Positions 10,257-20,703 of a DNA stretch of 64,000 bases are shown piece after piece. Origin of the DNA: Anomaloglossus baeobatrachus (taxonomy: Eukaryota > Chordata > Amphibia > Anura > Aromobatidae); NCBI RefSeq assembly GCF_048569485.1, contig NC_134357.1:67637198-67701197 (forward strand), written 5' to 3'. Both the position numbers and the translations under genes were made by a program. The notes beneath the pieces were generated by a model. It worked only from the letters and a program-made list of their open reading frames with translations, had not been told where the DNA came from and made no database searches. Each line of letters opens with the position of its first letter. Positions within the stretch are counted from its first letter, which is position 1.

Positions 10257-10302
10257 CGTTCGAGTTCGGTTCGTCGAACGTTCGACGAACCGAACTCGAA
10301 CG
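10257..10302. repeat. 46-bp perfect palindrome at the element 1 end
   Basis: The two halves, each starting CGTTCGAGTTCGG, are exact reverse complements with no spacer, centred on AACGTT. The same palindrome is perfect at 47055-47100 and has one mismatch at 16937-16982. It lies about 60 bp inside the element end and could be a transposase-binding or hairpin structure. Confidence 0.9.
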
Positions 10303-11185
10303 GGACCCCCGTTCGGCGAACCGGCCTCGAGCCGAACCGGGACCGGTTCGCTCATCTCTATTCAGGACCATTCCTAGGTCCTTTGTTTCCCGCTGTGCAG
10401 CATGAAGTTTCAGTGTGTGAAGACTTTGCAGCGACTTTGTTAGCAACTTCCCTTTCAAAAGGCTGCTTATCAACGTCCCCAACAACCAGCTAGGTCGCTC
10501 TGCAGGTCCGGATCGCTGTTGAGTTGTTGGCCAGGTTTGCCTGTTTGACAGCTCACCAGTGACTTAGCAGAGACTTAGGGAGGTCGCTATTGCGTCACCA
10601 AACCGGTGACGTTACAGCGATGTCCTTTGCGATGTTGCAGTGTGTAAACCCAGCTTTAGGAAGAGAAGAATATGAGTCACAGAAAATGAGCAAAAATATA
10701 CAGGTATTAGTGATGAGCGAATACTAAAAAGCTCGGGTGCTCGAGGCTCGGGCCGAGCATCCCAAGATACTCGTGTACTCGGCCCGAGCACCGAGCCCAA
10801 TGTTATCCTATCGGAGACCCGAGTATTTTTGTGAAATGACCCCTGGCAGCATGTAGAAACCCTACAAATGTCACAAAAGTCTCAGAAGAGTGCTCAAATG
10901 ACATGGCAACAGCATGGGGAAGACCCCTTGAAGCATTTATCACTCAAAAGTCACAGCTGTGAACAATTTTGTCCGCGTTTTACGCCATTTTTACGGACTC
11001 ACCAGAAAACCTTCCAAAATGACACCAAAATGAATTTTCATGGCGGAAATGTTAAGGGCACATACCCAATAGTGAGATAGAGCTAATGTATGTTACTTTT
11101 TGAGATTAATACATGAAAGATTTTACGTAAAACATTGTGTGGCACTCCGATGTCCCTGAGAAGAGACGTACATAAAGGCCTCTGA

Positions 11186-11482
11186 ATTGCAGGGAGGAGG
11201 AAATAATCCAGCATCCAGTTCCAGAAATTTAAAACATCAGATTTTATTCAAAATTTCATTAAAATTCCATGTTCCATGGTTGCATTAAAAACGCATCATA
11301 GCAGGTGTAAAAAGGGAGGACGCGTTTCGGACGTATATGTCCTTAGTCTAGATAACACTAAGCAAGAATGACATGTTACTATAAAGGTTTAGAACAGGAA
11401 GTAGGAAAATAATCAAGTCGAGTGAAATACACATGTTTCACAGGTTTCACACAGAGAGGCAAGGGGAGAGTGAAAAAAAAAA
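11186..11482. repeat. Terminal direct repeat of the Penelope-like element, copy 1
   Basis: It begins ATTGCAGGGAGGAGG and matches 14987-15282 almost exactly. It contains GGACGCGTTTCGGACG (11316-11331), a motif that on the element's own strand reads GTCC-GAAACGCGTCC, similar to the second half of a hammerhead core. The CTGANGA half is only weakly matched. It ends in an A-rich tract. Confidence 0.85.
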
Positions 11483-11504
11483 TGAAAAAAAAAAAAATTT
11501 AAAG

Positions 11505-13361
11505 TTAGAGGACATTGGCAATCTCATTTTTCACATTCATGCCATGCGGCATTCTTGTTTTTAGTAAATACATCCATTTAGCCTCTCTACGCAATAAAGA
11601 TTCCCTCATATCGCCACCTCTCTTTGGTAAAACAATCTTTTCAGCTGCAACAACTTTTAAAGAATCCAGGTTGCCCGCATGCTGGCTCTGAAAATGTCTG
11701 GATACCGCAGACAAAGTGCGAGTGGTAGTGTGACTGACCTCATAAACATGCTCACATATGCGTCTTCTTAGTGCACGTGATGTAGAGCCCACATACTGAA
11801 TATGGCACTGTGTACAAGTCACAACATATATCACACCACTTGTGCCGCAATTTCTCATTGTGCGGATTTTAAATTCTTGTTCAGACACACTTGAAACTAC
11901 TTTAGTAGCGCCTGTTATGAACTTGCAAAGTCCACAATTTTTCTGTCCACACTTATAGGAGCCAACAGTGGGCAACCAACTTTCCCGAGTATTTTTATTT
12001 TTAACATTTTTATTTTGGTGGTCGCTAGGGGCAACCATGTTTGCTATAGTTTTATTACGTTTGGAAACTAATTTTACACCGTTTTTAAGGATGGTTCTTA
12101 GAGTGTCATCCACATACAGAATTGGTAAGTATTTCTTTATGACACTAACAATGCTATGGAAATCGCTGCTATAATCAGTAGAAAAAACTATAGGTGAACA
12201 GTCCTTTGAATTAAAGGGAGATGTTTTTTTCGTTTGCAAATACTGTTCCCTAGTTTTTTCATCTGATTTTTCCCTGGCTGCACTGATAATTTTAGATGAA
12301 TAACCTCTTCTCTTAAAACGTCCCTCTATGATTTTGCATTGATTTTCATATGCATTGGATGATGTGCACGTGCATCTAGCCCTTATGAATTCTCCCGTTG
12401 GGATATTATTGGTGACGTGTCGGGGATGGCAACTGGTAGCATAGAGGAGAGCATTCCCTGCTGTGGGTTTTCTATGAATATCACATGCCACTGTTTCATT
12501 CTCTAAGTCTGCACTGAGACTTACATCCAAAAACGGAATAGTTATTTTATTGAATTGAAAAGTGAATTTTATGTTGCAGGGATTGTTGTTTAGATACTCC
12601 ACGAAATTTTTTATGCTACCAGTTGTTCCATCCCAGATCACTATCACGTCATCTATATATCTCAAAAAAATAAAAATATTAGAAATAAAGGGATTTTTTT
12701 CAGAAAAAATATACTCCTCCTCCCACCAAGACATAAAGATATTGGCGAGAGAAGGAGAAAATTTAGAGCCCATAGAGCAGCCTTGCGTCTGCAGGAAAAA
12801 ATCATCAAGAAAAGAAAAATAGTTGTTTTTCAGCAGAAAAAATGTCACATCCAAAATATAGGTTTGCAATTCCATAGAATAACTGCTATACTTTTGAAGG
12901 TAAATTTTAAGTGCTAAAATGGCCAGATCATGCTGTATAGAAGTATACAAATTTTGTACATCACACGTGAGCCAACAAAATGAGTTTTGCCACTTTACAC
13001 CCTGCATTATATTTAATACATGTTTAGTGTCATGCAGGTAACTGGGTGAGACCTTCGCTAAAGGATTAAGTCTGCTATCAAGCCAATCTGACAGGTTTTC
13101 TGTAATGGACCCGATGTCCGATATAATTGGTCTGAATGGTGGGGGGAACTGTTGTTTGTGGATTTTTGGTAAAGCATGGAGTAGAGGAATTCTTGGAAAA
13201 GATGGATTAAAAAAATCACTTTGTTTTTGATTAATTATTCCTTCCTCTAAACCATGCTGTAACAATCCCTCTAATTCTACTCTAATATTACTGGTAGGGT
13301 CCTGATTGATCTTTTTATAAACACTACTGTTTTGTAGCATGTTTTTCCAATTCTTTTTCAT
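11505..13361 (-). CDS. Penelope-like reverse transcriptase and GIY-YIG endonuclease
   Basis: A 618-residue open frame. Reverse transcriptase blocks appear in order: LPKIHK and FRPIIS near residues 64-80, DVQNLYTSI near 134, GCSMGSKFSPSLANIF near 194, and the catalytic YIDD at about 235-238. The C-terminal part has GVIYVVTCTQC then YVGST with downstream arginines, the GIY-YIG endonuclease signature. A CxxC-type zinc-binding patch (CGQKNCGLC) precedes it. This order is diagnostic of Penelope-like elements, which nick DNA and reverse-transcribe their RNA at the break. The N-terminal part of the protein lies in the adjoining frame at 13324-13863, so this frame is incomplete as a protein. Confidence 0.9.
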   Translation of the reverse strand: MKKNWKNMLQNSSVYKKINQDPTSNIRVELEGLLQHGLEEGIINQKQSDFFNPSFPRIPLLHALPKIHKQQFPPPFRPIISDIGSITENLSDWLDSRLNPLAKVSPSYLHDTKHVLNIMQGVKWQNSFCWLTCDVQNLYTSIQHDLAILALKIYLQKYSSYSMELQTYILDVTFFLLKNNYFSFLDDFFLQTQGCSMGSKFSPSLANIFMSWWEEEYIFSEKNPFISNIFIFLRYIDDVIVIWDGTTGSIKNFVEYLNNNPCNIKFTFQFNKITIPFLDVSLSADLENETVACDIHRKPTAGNALLYATSCHPRHVTNNIPTGEFIRARCTCTSSNAYENQCKIIEGRFKRRGYSSKIISAAREKSDEKTREQYLQTKKTSPFNSKDCSPIVFSTDYSSDFHSIVSVIKKYLPILYVDDTLRTILKNGVKLVSKRNKTIANMVAPSDHQNKNVKNKNTRESWLPTVGSYKCGQKNCGLCKFITGATKVVSSVSEQEFKIRTMRNCGTSGVIYVVTCTQCHIQYVGSTSRALRRRICEHVYEVSHTTTRTLSAVSRHFQSQHAGNLDSLKVVAAEKIVLPKRGGDMRESLLRREAKWMYLLKTRMPHGMNVKNEIANVL

Positions 13362-13863
13362 AGAGACTTGTGTCTAGAATAGTAACCGACCCCCCTTTAT
13401 CAGAGTTTTTAATTACAATGAGGTCATTTTCGGCTAATGTCCGCAGTGCTTCTTTTTCAAGGGGCGTGATATTAGTATGTTTTTTTCTTATGTTGTTATC
13501 CCTTATTTTCATTAAATCTTCCTCCACTAAATACTGGAAATCATCCATTATTTGTAACCTGGATTGTTCAGGATAAAACTTGGGGTTCGGAATTCTAGTG
13601 GGAAAATTCTTGTCAGTCAAATGGGGGATTTTAGACGCAGTTTCAGACAAGTCTCTCAAAAATTTCAATGAAACCTGCTCCTGAAAAGTCACAGGAATAA
13701 ATTCTTCCGGATTCAAGGAATGGGGCACAGGTTCATTAGTGCGGTCATAATCCGCTCTGTCCTCCTGAAAAAAATGTCGTCTCAGTGCTATTCTTCTGAC
13801 AAAATTATTAACATCCAGAATAGTATTGAATGTGTCCATTTTGACTGAGGGTACAAAATTCAA
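13324..13863 (-). CDS. Penelope-like polyprotein, N-terminal part
   Basis: A 179-residue frame directly upstream of and slightly overlapping the reverse-transcriptase frame. It ends in a region (NDLIVIKNSDKGGSVTILD) that fits the N-terminal extension found ahead of the first reverse-transcriptase block in Penelope-like polyproteins (the KNSDKGG-type motif). It has no independent catalytic motif. It belongs to the same reading unit as 11505-13361 but in another frame. Confidence 0.75.
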   Translation of the reverse strand: MNFVPSVKMDTFNTILDVNNFVRRIALRRHFFQEDRADYDRTNEPVPHSLNPEEFIPVTFQEQVSLKFLRDLSETASKIPHLTDKNFPTRIPNPKFYPEQSRLQIMDDFQYLVEEDLMKIRDNNIRKKHTNITPLEKEALRTLAENDLIVIKNSDKGGSVTILDTSLYEKELEKHATKQ

Positions 13864-13943
13864 CCCCTTTTGTAGTACTTGAATTTGTGCTGGGGTCAGT
13901 ATGGTCGCAGACAGGTTGATGACTGTGAACTCATCACACGTGG

Positions 13944-14786
13944 CTAGTAATTTTTGTTCCTGGTCGATCTCCTGTACTCCCTTACAAGGATGGTGTTTTC
14001 TGCCGGATCTTCTCGTGCTTTTTTTCCGGTACCGTTTTTTGACCGATTTTTCTGGCTGTTTAAAAATTCTCCTGATTGGGTTCTATTGGTGCTGGTTGTG
14101 GGCATAGACTCTGCATCAGATATATCCGTATTGGCATCAGTGGATTCTATGTCCGTGGAAGAGAAACTGACTTTATTGTCACGTCTTTTCAAAATAGATG
14201 GATTGGGAAAATTTCTCCTCCTTCGGAATTCATGCCAATTGTAGATGCGATTTGTGTCATAGTCTATGGTATCCCTCTTGAATTTCTTCTCTTTAAGATA
14301 TGTAATCGTATCCTCCATTTTATTTAATGCAATGTTGATTTTTTCTTTGGAGGTTTTGAACGCATTAGTGTCCTTATATTTACTCAAGTCCATCTCTATT
14401 TTTTTAATAGACTCTTCCAGTTTGTTCATTTTTTCAGATTCTTTTTCAGTAATGAGGGTGATTAATTTTAGGGAGCACTCATTTAATATATCATCCCAAC
14501 TTTTAATAAATTCGGGGTCATATTCCATTGTGGGTCGCGTCTTAATTCTTAAGCCCCTTGGAATCATTTTATTGTACAAATAAGTTGTCAAAGTTTTGTG
14601 GTCCCACCACACCCTTAATCTGGAAGCCATTTGTTTTTCTAATTCCCACATGAGTGTTTTTAAATCGTTTCCACTATCTGTTTGACTTACATGAGCATTT
14701 GAAAAAATATTGGCAGCTTTAGTCAAACGACTTTGATTGTTTACATTAAAAAATTCATCAGAAACAAAATCTTCTGTAATCTCCAT
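13944..14786 (-). CDS. Penelope-like upstream protein, coiled-coil
   Basis: A 280-residue frame whose middle (residues about 95-170) is a Lys/Glu-rich heptad-like stretch (LEESIKKIEMDLSKY and neighbours), likely a coiled coil. The C-terminal part is rich in Ser/Thr/Asp and then basic (KKAREDPAENT, RRSTRNKNY). Proteins of this kind commonly precede the reverse transcriptase in vertebrate Penelope-like elements. Their role is unclear, though RNA binding or oligomerisation is plausible. Confidence 0.65.
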   Translation of the reverse strand: MEITEDFVSDEFFNVNNQSRLTKAANIFSNAHVSQTDSGNDLKTLMWELEKQMASRLRVWWDHKTLTTYLYNKMIPRGLRIKTRPTMEYDPEFIKSWDDILNECSLKLITLITEKESEKMNKLEESIKKIEMDLSKYKDTNAFKTSKEKINIALNKMEDTITYLKEKKFKRDTIDYDTNRIYNWHEFRRRRNFPNPSILKRRDNKVSFSSTDIESTDANTDISDAESMPTTSTNRTQSGEFLNSQKNRSKNGTGKKAREDPAENTILVREYRRSTRNKNY

Positions 14787-14986
14787 GGTAGATATTGATT
14801 TATGCAGTCACTTCATTCAATATAAGAATTTTCTAATTGATAATTATATTTCAGGGAGCAAGGAATATAGGTCATATAAACAATGAGCAAAGAGAAGAAA
14901 AAAAAAACAGCTCACCCTTTCAGGAGATTAGAGTATCAGCCAAGAACGGTGCACGGACTTTTGGTAGTTAGACCTTACTACCACGA

Positions 14987-15282
14987 ATTGCAGGGAGGAG
15001 GAGATAATCCAGCATCCAGTTCCAGAAATTTAAAACATCAGATTTTATTCAAAATTTCATTAAAATTCCATGTTCCATGGTTGCATTAAAAACGCATCAT
15101 AGCAGGTGTAAAAAGGGAGGACGCGTTTCGGACGTATATGTCCTTAGTCTAAATAACACTAAGCAAGAATGACATGTTACTATAAAGGTTTAGAACAGGA
15201 AGTAGGAAAATAATCAAGTCGAGTGAAATACACATGTTTCACAGGTTTCACACAGAGAGGGAAGGGGAGAGTGAAAAAAAAA
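14987..15282. repeat. Terminal direct repeat of the Penelope-like element, copy 2
   Basis: This is the partner of 11186-11482. The two differ at only a few positions, which suggests a fairly recent insertion. It is followed by an A-rich and AAT/AAAT simple repeat up to the target duplication at 15309. Confidence 0.85.
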
Positions 15283-15339
15283 AAAATAATAATAATAATA
15301 AAATAAAATAAAGGCCTCTGAGTCTAATGTGCCCATTTT

Positions 15340-16035
15340 GAGGAAGTGAGTCTTTGTAGTATTTTCCTTTGCCAGGGCAGTCCAAAATTGTGAGGTTCAC
15401 CAATGCCCCTGCATACAGACGTGCATGAGGGCCTGTAAACCTGAAGTGCCCATTGTAAGGAAGTGGGTCTATTGTAGTATAGCCCTTTGGCAGGGCAGCC
15501 AAAAATTGGGAGGCTCCACATTGTCCCTGGATAGAGATGTGCATGAGGACCTGTAAACCTGAAGTGCCCATTGTAAGGAAGTGGGTCTATTGTAGTATAG
15601 CCCTTAGGCAGGGCAGCCAAAAATTGGGAGGCTCCACGTTGTCCCTGGATAGAGACGTGCATGATGGCCTGTAAACCTGAAGTGCCCATTGTATGGAAGT
15701 GGGTCTATTGTAGTATAGCCCTTTGGCAGGGCAGCCAAAAATTGGGAGGCTCCACATTGTCCCTGGATAGAGATGTGCATGAGGGCCTGTAAACCTGAAG
15801 TGCCCATTGTAAGGAAGTGGGTCTATTGTAGTATAGCCCTTTGGCAGGGCAGCCAAAAATTGGGAGGCTCCACATTGGCCCTGGATAGAGATGTGCATGA
15901 GGGCCTGTAAACCTGAAGTGCCCATTGTAAGGAAGTGGGTCTATTGTAGTATAGCCCTTTGGCAGGGCAGCCAAAAATTGGGAGGCTCCACGTTGTCCCT
16001 GGATAGAGACGTGCATGAGGGCCTCAAAACATTGT
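15340..16035. repeat. 118-bp tandem array, hAT A
   Basis: Roughly six head-to-tail units of 118 bp, each containing GGCAGGGCAGCCAAAAATTGGGAGG and GGATAGAGA words (quoted in parts). The array lies between the element's left end and the transposase stop. hAT B has about ten to eleven units at 34290-35545. Reading frames across it are repeats, not genes. Confidence 0.92.
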
Positions 16036-16260
16036 TCCCATTGCAAAGGAGCGGGTCTCCTGTCGTTGTAATGTCCATTCTGCAAAGAATGGGCGAAAAA
16101 ATTTACCACTGGGGGTATACCTGAAACAAAGGCCTAACTATTGTAACGGTCATCATGGTGGCGCATGAGGAGAAGGAAGAGCAGTCCAGCGATTATCCAA
16201 AGTCCAGAAGTGTGTACCCATGGGTGAGTGGAGGTACATGGCAAATTCCCGTTACAAACT

Positions 16261-16870
16261 TTAAATTACGCTCTCATTTGCTGGTGGTGTGGTGAAGTCT
16301 GGCCCAATCCAACCCTTGTTCATCTTGATCAGAGTCAGCCTGTCAGCATTTTCAGTTGACAGGCGGGTGCGTTTATCTGTAATGATTCCACCTGCGGCAC
16401 TAAAAACACGCTCTGACAAAACGCTAGCGGCAGGGCAGGCCAGGACTTCCAAGGCGTAGAGAGCCAATTCATGCCACGTGTCCACCTTGGATACCCAATA
16501 ATTGTAAGGCACAGAGGAATGTCGGAGTACAGTTGTTCGATCTGCAAGGTACTCCTTGAGCATCTGGGCAAACTTAGGATTTCTTGTGGCACTACCCCGC
16601 ACCTCAGGGGCTGTGGTACGTGAGGGGCTGAGAAAACTGTCCCACATCTTAAAGACTGTTCCCCTACCTCTGGCAGATTGGACTTGTGCCTCTCTCGGCT
16701 GTACGCCTTGGTTGTCCACTGATTCCTGACCTATGCCGCTAGCGTTTTGTGAGGGGAATGCTTTGCCTACTTCCGTGACTATGGCCTTCCGGAACTGCTG
16801 CATTTTGGTTGACCTCTCCGCCTCGGGAATAAGAGACATAAAGTTCTCCTTGTAGCGTGGGTCTAACAGT
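16261..16870 (-). pseudogene. hAT A transposase, C-terminal part
   Basis: From the insertion junction (VTLLDPRYKENF) to the stop at 16261 the frame is open for about 200 residues. It includes the hATC dimerisation region: ALYALEVLACPAASVLSERVFSA is the conserved core, quoted here only as a landmark, and LSERVFS holds the third catalytic acidic residue. The N-terminal remainder lies beyond the 6.7 kb insertion at 23561-26262. Apart from that insertion the region appears intact. Confidence 0.85.
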
Positions 16871-17071
16871 GTTACCAATAGAGATGAGCGAACTGGTCCC
16901 GGTTCGGCTCGAGGCCGGTTCGCCGAACGGGGGTCCCGTTCGAGTTCGGTTCGTCGAACGATCGACGAACCGAACTCGAACGTATAGGCTAGAATGGGAG
17001 GCAATCACAAACACATAAAAATGCATGATAAATGTACACAAACAGTTAATAAACATTGCCATAACACTTAC

Positions 17072-17186
17072 CGGTCCTCGCGATCCCTTCTGCACTCTGT
17101 CTCCTGCCGCTATTCCATCCGATGATCGCTGAATCCTCCCGGTGACCTGCACTGCCAGCAGAGATGCAGGACCTATCGTGACGTCA
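17072..17186 (-). promoter_or_regulatory. CRE plus splice donor facing outward, element 2 left end
   Basis: Homologous to 10053-10167. The CRE is at 17179-17186 on the minus strand, followed by the donor GGACCG|GTAAGT just left of 17072. It faces out of the element into the 3' part of the hAT A transposase gene. Confidence 0.33.
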
Positions 17187-17400
17187 AAATAGCCATGTGA
17201 CCAGTCACGTGGCTATTATATCATTGGCTACAGACTGGTCACATGACTATGACACGTCATGTAGGACCTGCGAGTGCATCTCTCCGGTACACGGTGCACA
17301 TATGTGTATCGCCGTGTACCGGCGACATGCTCTAGCACACGGTCGACTCCCCATTCCGTTAGGGACCGGCTGACACAGCCGGTCATTAACGGAGATCACC

Positions 17401-17473
17401 GTTGCCATAGCAACGCAGTTAGCGGTGACGTCACCGCTAACCGCGGCTCCGAGAGCACCGTTGCTATGGTAAC
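17401..17473. promoter_or_regulatory. X-box / CRE palindrome / X-box cluster, element 2
   Basis: GTTGCCATAGCAAC (17401-17414), a perfect 24-bp palindrome centred on TGACGTCA (17418-17441), and GTTGCTATGGTAAC (17460-17473). The X-box consensus is kept at both sites despite substitutions elsewhere between copies. Confidence 0.55.
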
Positions 17474-18362
17474 GCGTCTGTCAGCGTTACCGCTAGCAGC
17501 CAGCAGTGATCACTCACGGAGTGAAGGCTGCACGCTGCTTCCCGATTGTAGTGATGATTGTAGTGAGGATGGAGGTTCCCCAGCCCCAAGTGATGAGCTG
17601 GTGAATCTCATCCTTCCTCACTACAATCGTCACTACTACTACACTAGTGATGATTGTAGTGAGGATGGAGGTTCCCCAGCCCCAAGTGATGAGCTGGTGA
17701 ATCTCATCCTCACTACAATCGTCACTACTACTACACTAGAAAGAAAGAAGACAGAAGAGCAGGATCGTGGAGGGCTGACAGGGGGTAATAAAGATGGAGT
17801 CTCTAATGTGTCTGTGTATTTATTTCTATTAAAGTATTTTTTCTCTGTGTGGTGTCTTTTTTTTAACCCTTTATTGGAGATTCTTAATGGCCGGGTCAAA
17901 CGTGCCTGACATTAAGAATCTCTGGCTTAATACTGGCTGGTAAAACAAAGCCAGTATTAACTCATGATTACCCAACAAGCCACCCGGCTCCAGGGCTGTT
18001 GGAAGAGTTGGATACAGCGCCAGATGATGGCGCTTCTATGAGAGCGCCATTTTCTGGGACGGCTGCGGACTGAAATCCGCAGCAGAGGCGCCCACAAACC
18101 TCGGGCTAACCTGTGCTGCGGATTCCAATCCCCAGCTGCCTAGTTGTACCCGGCTGGACACAAAAATGGGGCGAAGCCCACGTCATTTGTTTTTTAATTA
18201 TTTCATGAAATAAGTGAAATAATTAAAAAAAACGGGCTTCCCTATATTTTTGGTTCCCAGCCGGGTACAAATAGGCAACTGGGGGTTGGAGGCAGCCCGT
18301 GGCTGCCAGCTGTACCTGGCTAGCATACAAAAATATGGCGAAGCCCACGTCATTTTTTTGGT

Positions 18363-18518
18363 GGGCAAAAAAATTCTGCATACAGTCCTGGATGGAGTAT
18401 GCTGAGCCTTGTAGTTCTGCAGCTGCTGTCTGCTCTTCTCCATACAGACAGATAGCAGCTGCAGAACTACAAGGCTCAGCATACTCCATCCAGGACTGTA
18501 TGCAGAAGTTTTTTGCCC
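18363..18518. repeat. Hairpin with 70-bp arms, element 2
   Basis: Same hairpin as in element 1, in opposite orientation, with a few mismatches between the arms. The loop contains CTCTTCTCCATACAGA. Confidence 0.85.
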
Positions 18519-20354
18519 CCTGAAAAAATTATGTGGGCTTCGCCATATTTTTGTATGCTAGCCAGGTACAGCAGGCAGGTACGGCTGCCCCCAACCCCCA
18601 GTTGCCTATTTGTACCCGGCTGGGAACCAAAAATAAAGGGAAGCCCTTTTTTTATTATTTCATGAATTTCATGAAATAATTAGAAAACAAATGACGTAGG
18701 CTTTGCCCCATTTTTGTGTCCAGCCAGGTACAACTAGGCAGCTGGGGATTGGAATCCGCACCACAGGTTGGCCTGAGCTTTCTGGGCCCCACTGCTGCGA
18801 ATTGCAGTCTGCAGCCACCTCAGAAAATGGCATTTTCATAGAAGCGCCATCTTCTGGCGCTGTATCCAACTCTTCCAGCACCTGCCTGCTATACCTGGCT
18901 AGCATACAAAAATATGGCGAAGCTCACGTCCTTTTTTTGTAGTTTTTTGGCAAAAAAAATAAAAAATGCTTCCCTGGATTTTCCATTGCCAGTGAAGGTA
19001 ACACCAAGCAGTGGGGGTTAGCAGCCAGTAGCTGCTTGGATTACCCTTAGCTAGCAATACAAAAAATGCAGCGGGAGCCCATATATATTTTTTTTAATTA
19101 TTTATTTAAATAACTAAAAATAAAATGGGCTTCCCTGTATTTTGATTGCTGGACATCACAGTGCTGTAAAAATAAATCTTTAAAAAAATGACGTAGCGCT
19201 CCGAGGTATTTTTGATTCTCAGCGCAGATAAAGCAGACAGCTATGGGTTGCCACCCCCATCTGCCTGCCGTTACCTTGGTTGGCAATCAAAATACAGGGA
19301 AGCCCATTAATTTTTTCTATTTAAAAAATAGTTAAAAAAAAAATGACGTTGGGTCCCCCCATTTTTGATAGCCAGCTAGGGTAAAGCAGACGGCTGTAGC
19401 CTGAAAACCACAGCTGGCAGCTTTACCGTGGTTGGGGATCCAATGTGGAGGTCCCATCAGGCTCTTTTTTATAATTATTTTATAAATATTAATAATTACA
19501 CAATAAAAGTAGGGTCCCCCCCAAATTGGATCACCAGCCAAGGTAAAGCGGACAGCTGTGGTCTGGTATTCTCAGGGTGGGAAGGTCCATAGTTATTGGG
19601 CCTTCACAGCCTAAAAATAGCAGGCCGCAGGCACCCCAGACGTGGCGCATCCACTAGATGCGCCAATCCTGGCGCTTCACCCCAGCTCATCCCGTGCCCT
19701 GGTGCAGTGGCAAACGGGGTAATAAATCGGGTTGATACTAGCTGTAAAGTCACCTGAGATCAAGCCCAGCAGTTTGTGATGTCATGGCGTCTATTAGATA
19801 CCCAACATCATAAACTGTCAGGACTAACAAAAACAAAAAATCGACAAAAGAAATTTATTTGAAAAAACAGTCCCCAAAACATTTCCTCTTTCACCAATTT
19901 ATTGTAAGAAAAAAAATAAAGGGGTCCCACGACGACTCTGGACCGTCTAGAATATGGGGGGGAGACACTCAGGGAACGTATCCCCCATTTTCTAGGAGTG
20001 CGGACCCTTCATGTGAGGAGTGTGGGTGCAATGGATCTGCACTCACTCTCCCCGGGTCCACAGCAGCAGAGTCCATGTCGTAATGGTTGCTACCAAAGCT
20101 GCAATGCCCTGCTCATGAGGTAAGGGCATGCCTAATCAGGAGAACTACTGTAGAGGAAACTCTGCTCACTGGTATATAGGTGCTCAGAGGTAATAATAGA
20201 TAAAATTAGTGAGTAACCTCGGCACTCTAAATCTCCCAGACTAAGTCAGTAAGTCACAATGGATAGTAATGCAAAATCACTCTTTATTGGTCCATATTAA
20301 GAAAAAAAAATTTTTCATAAGCATATATGTTTTTGTCCAAAACAAGTTACAAAT

Positions 20355-20380
20355 GACGTTTCGGCCTGAGCCTTCGTCAG
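20355..20380 (-). other. Hammerhead-like motif, element 2
   Basis: On the minus strand this reads CTGACGA, then GGC/GCC stem bases, then GAAACGTC, identical to the motif at 7366-7391. It lies between the module tract and the minisatellite. Confidence 0.4.
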
Positions 20381-20703
20381 ATTGGACTTATCTGCATGTA
20401 ATCATGAAAAATGACAATAATCAGTATCACATAAGAGTGGGAGAACAATAACATAAACTCGAACAATGTAGAGGTACAATTGGGATGCAGCAAAAAAATT
20501 GCAACACAGCAAGAAATGAAACACATGATACAAATGTCATAATACAGTACAAGGACAATATAGTAATGACAAATATGGGGTCAGAGTAGACTTAGACAGC
20601 TCTGGTACGAAAGAGATGTCAATCATAAAGTAACATGTGCAGTAGGTGTAGAGCTACAGTATGCTTGGCAGAGCTAATGGGTAGACCGACCATAGAAAAA
20701 GAA

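Larger units (their letters stand above)
4591..10360 (-). mobile_element. Large non-autonomous hAT element 1 (5.77 kb)
   Basis: It is flanked by a perfect 8-bp target duplication, TTCAGGAC (4583-4590 and 10361-10368), the hallmark length for hAT. The ends are TGGAGTTGAGCG and, on the other strand, TAGAGATGAGCG. It is inverted relative to the copies at 16879 and 46997. It encodes no transposase. In this orientation its parts run: CRE plus exon-like end (5032-5146), 11-bp minisatellite, Penelope-like fragment with a hammerhead-like motif, several inverted modules carrying CCAGC-GGTA-type words, a 70-bp-arm hairpin, an X-box/CRE cluster, and a second exon-like end with a palindrome. The first 0.3 kb also has CA/TG and GCTC/GCCC simple repeats. 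The missing transposase must be supplied in trans, if at all. Confidence 0.85.
4433..10655. mobile_element. Harbinger-type MITE split by a hAT insertion
   Basis: The ends are AGCTGGGTTTACACACTGC and its complement GTGTGTAAACCCAGCT, flanked by TTA (4430-4432 and 10656-10658). Without the nested hAT and its target duplication the element is about 445 bp. The paralogous units show the empty site as GCTTAGGAAGAG (near 31207 and 41457). No protein is encoded. Confidence 0.75.
11186..15308 (-). mobile_element. Penelope-like retroelement
   Basis: It inserted into the 3' side of hAT A and is flanked by a 13-bp duplication, TAAAGGCCTCTGA (11173-11185 and 15309-15321). hAT B has the unoccupied site. 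Near-identical direct repeats of about 297 bp lie at 11186-11482 and 14987-15282, the terminal repeats typical of Penelope-like elements. Between them are minus-strand frames for an upstream coiled-coil-bearing protein and a reverse transcriptase with a GIY-YIG endonuclease. The right end runs into A-rich and AAT repeats. The coding region is open for long stretches but divided among about three frames. Confidence 0.88.

Noticed and set aside
10087-10377. 96-residue frame at the hAT element end (also 16739-17152 and 46947-47270)
   Set aside because: It reads through a splice donor and the 46-bp palindrome into the terminal repeat. Its repetition reflects element copies.
11314-11350. Hammerhead ribozyme in the Penelope-like terminal repeat
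   Set aside because: The GAAAC side and a GGAC/GTCC stem are present on the minus strand, but the CTGANGA side does not fit beside that stem. It is kept only as a weak resemblance.
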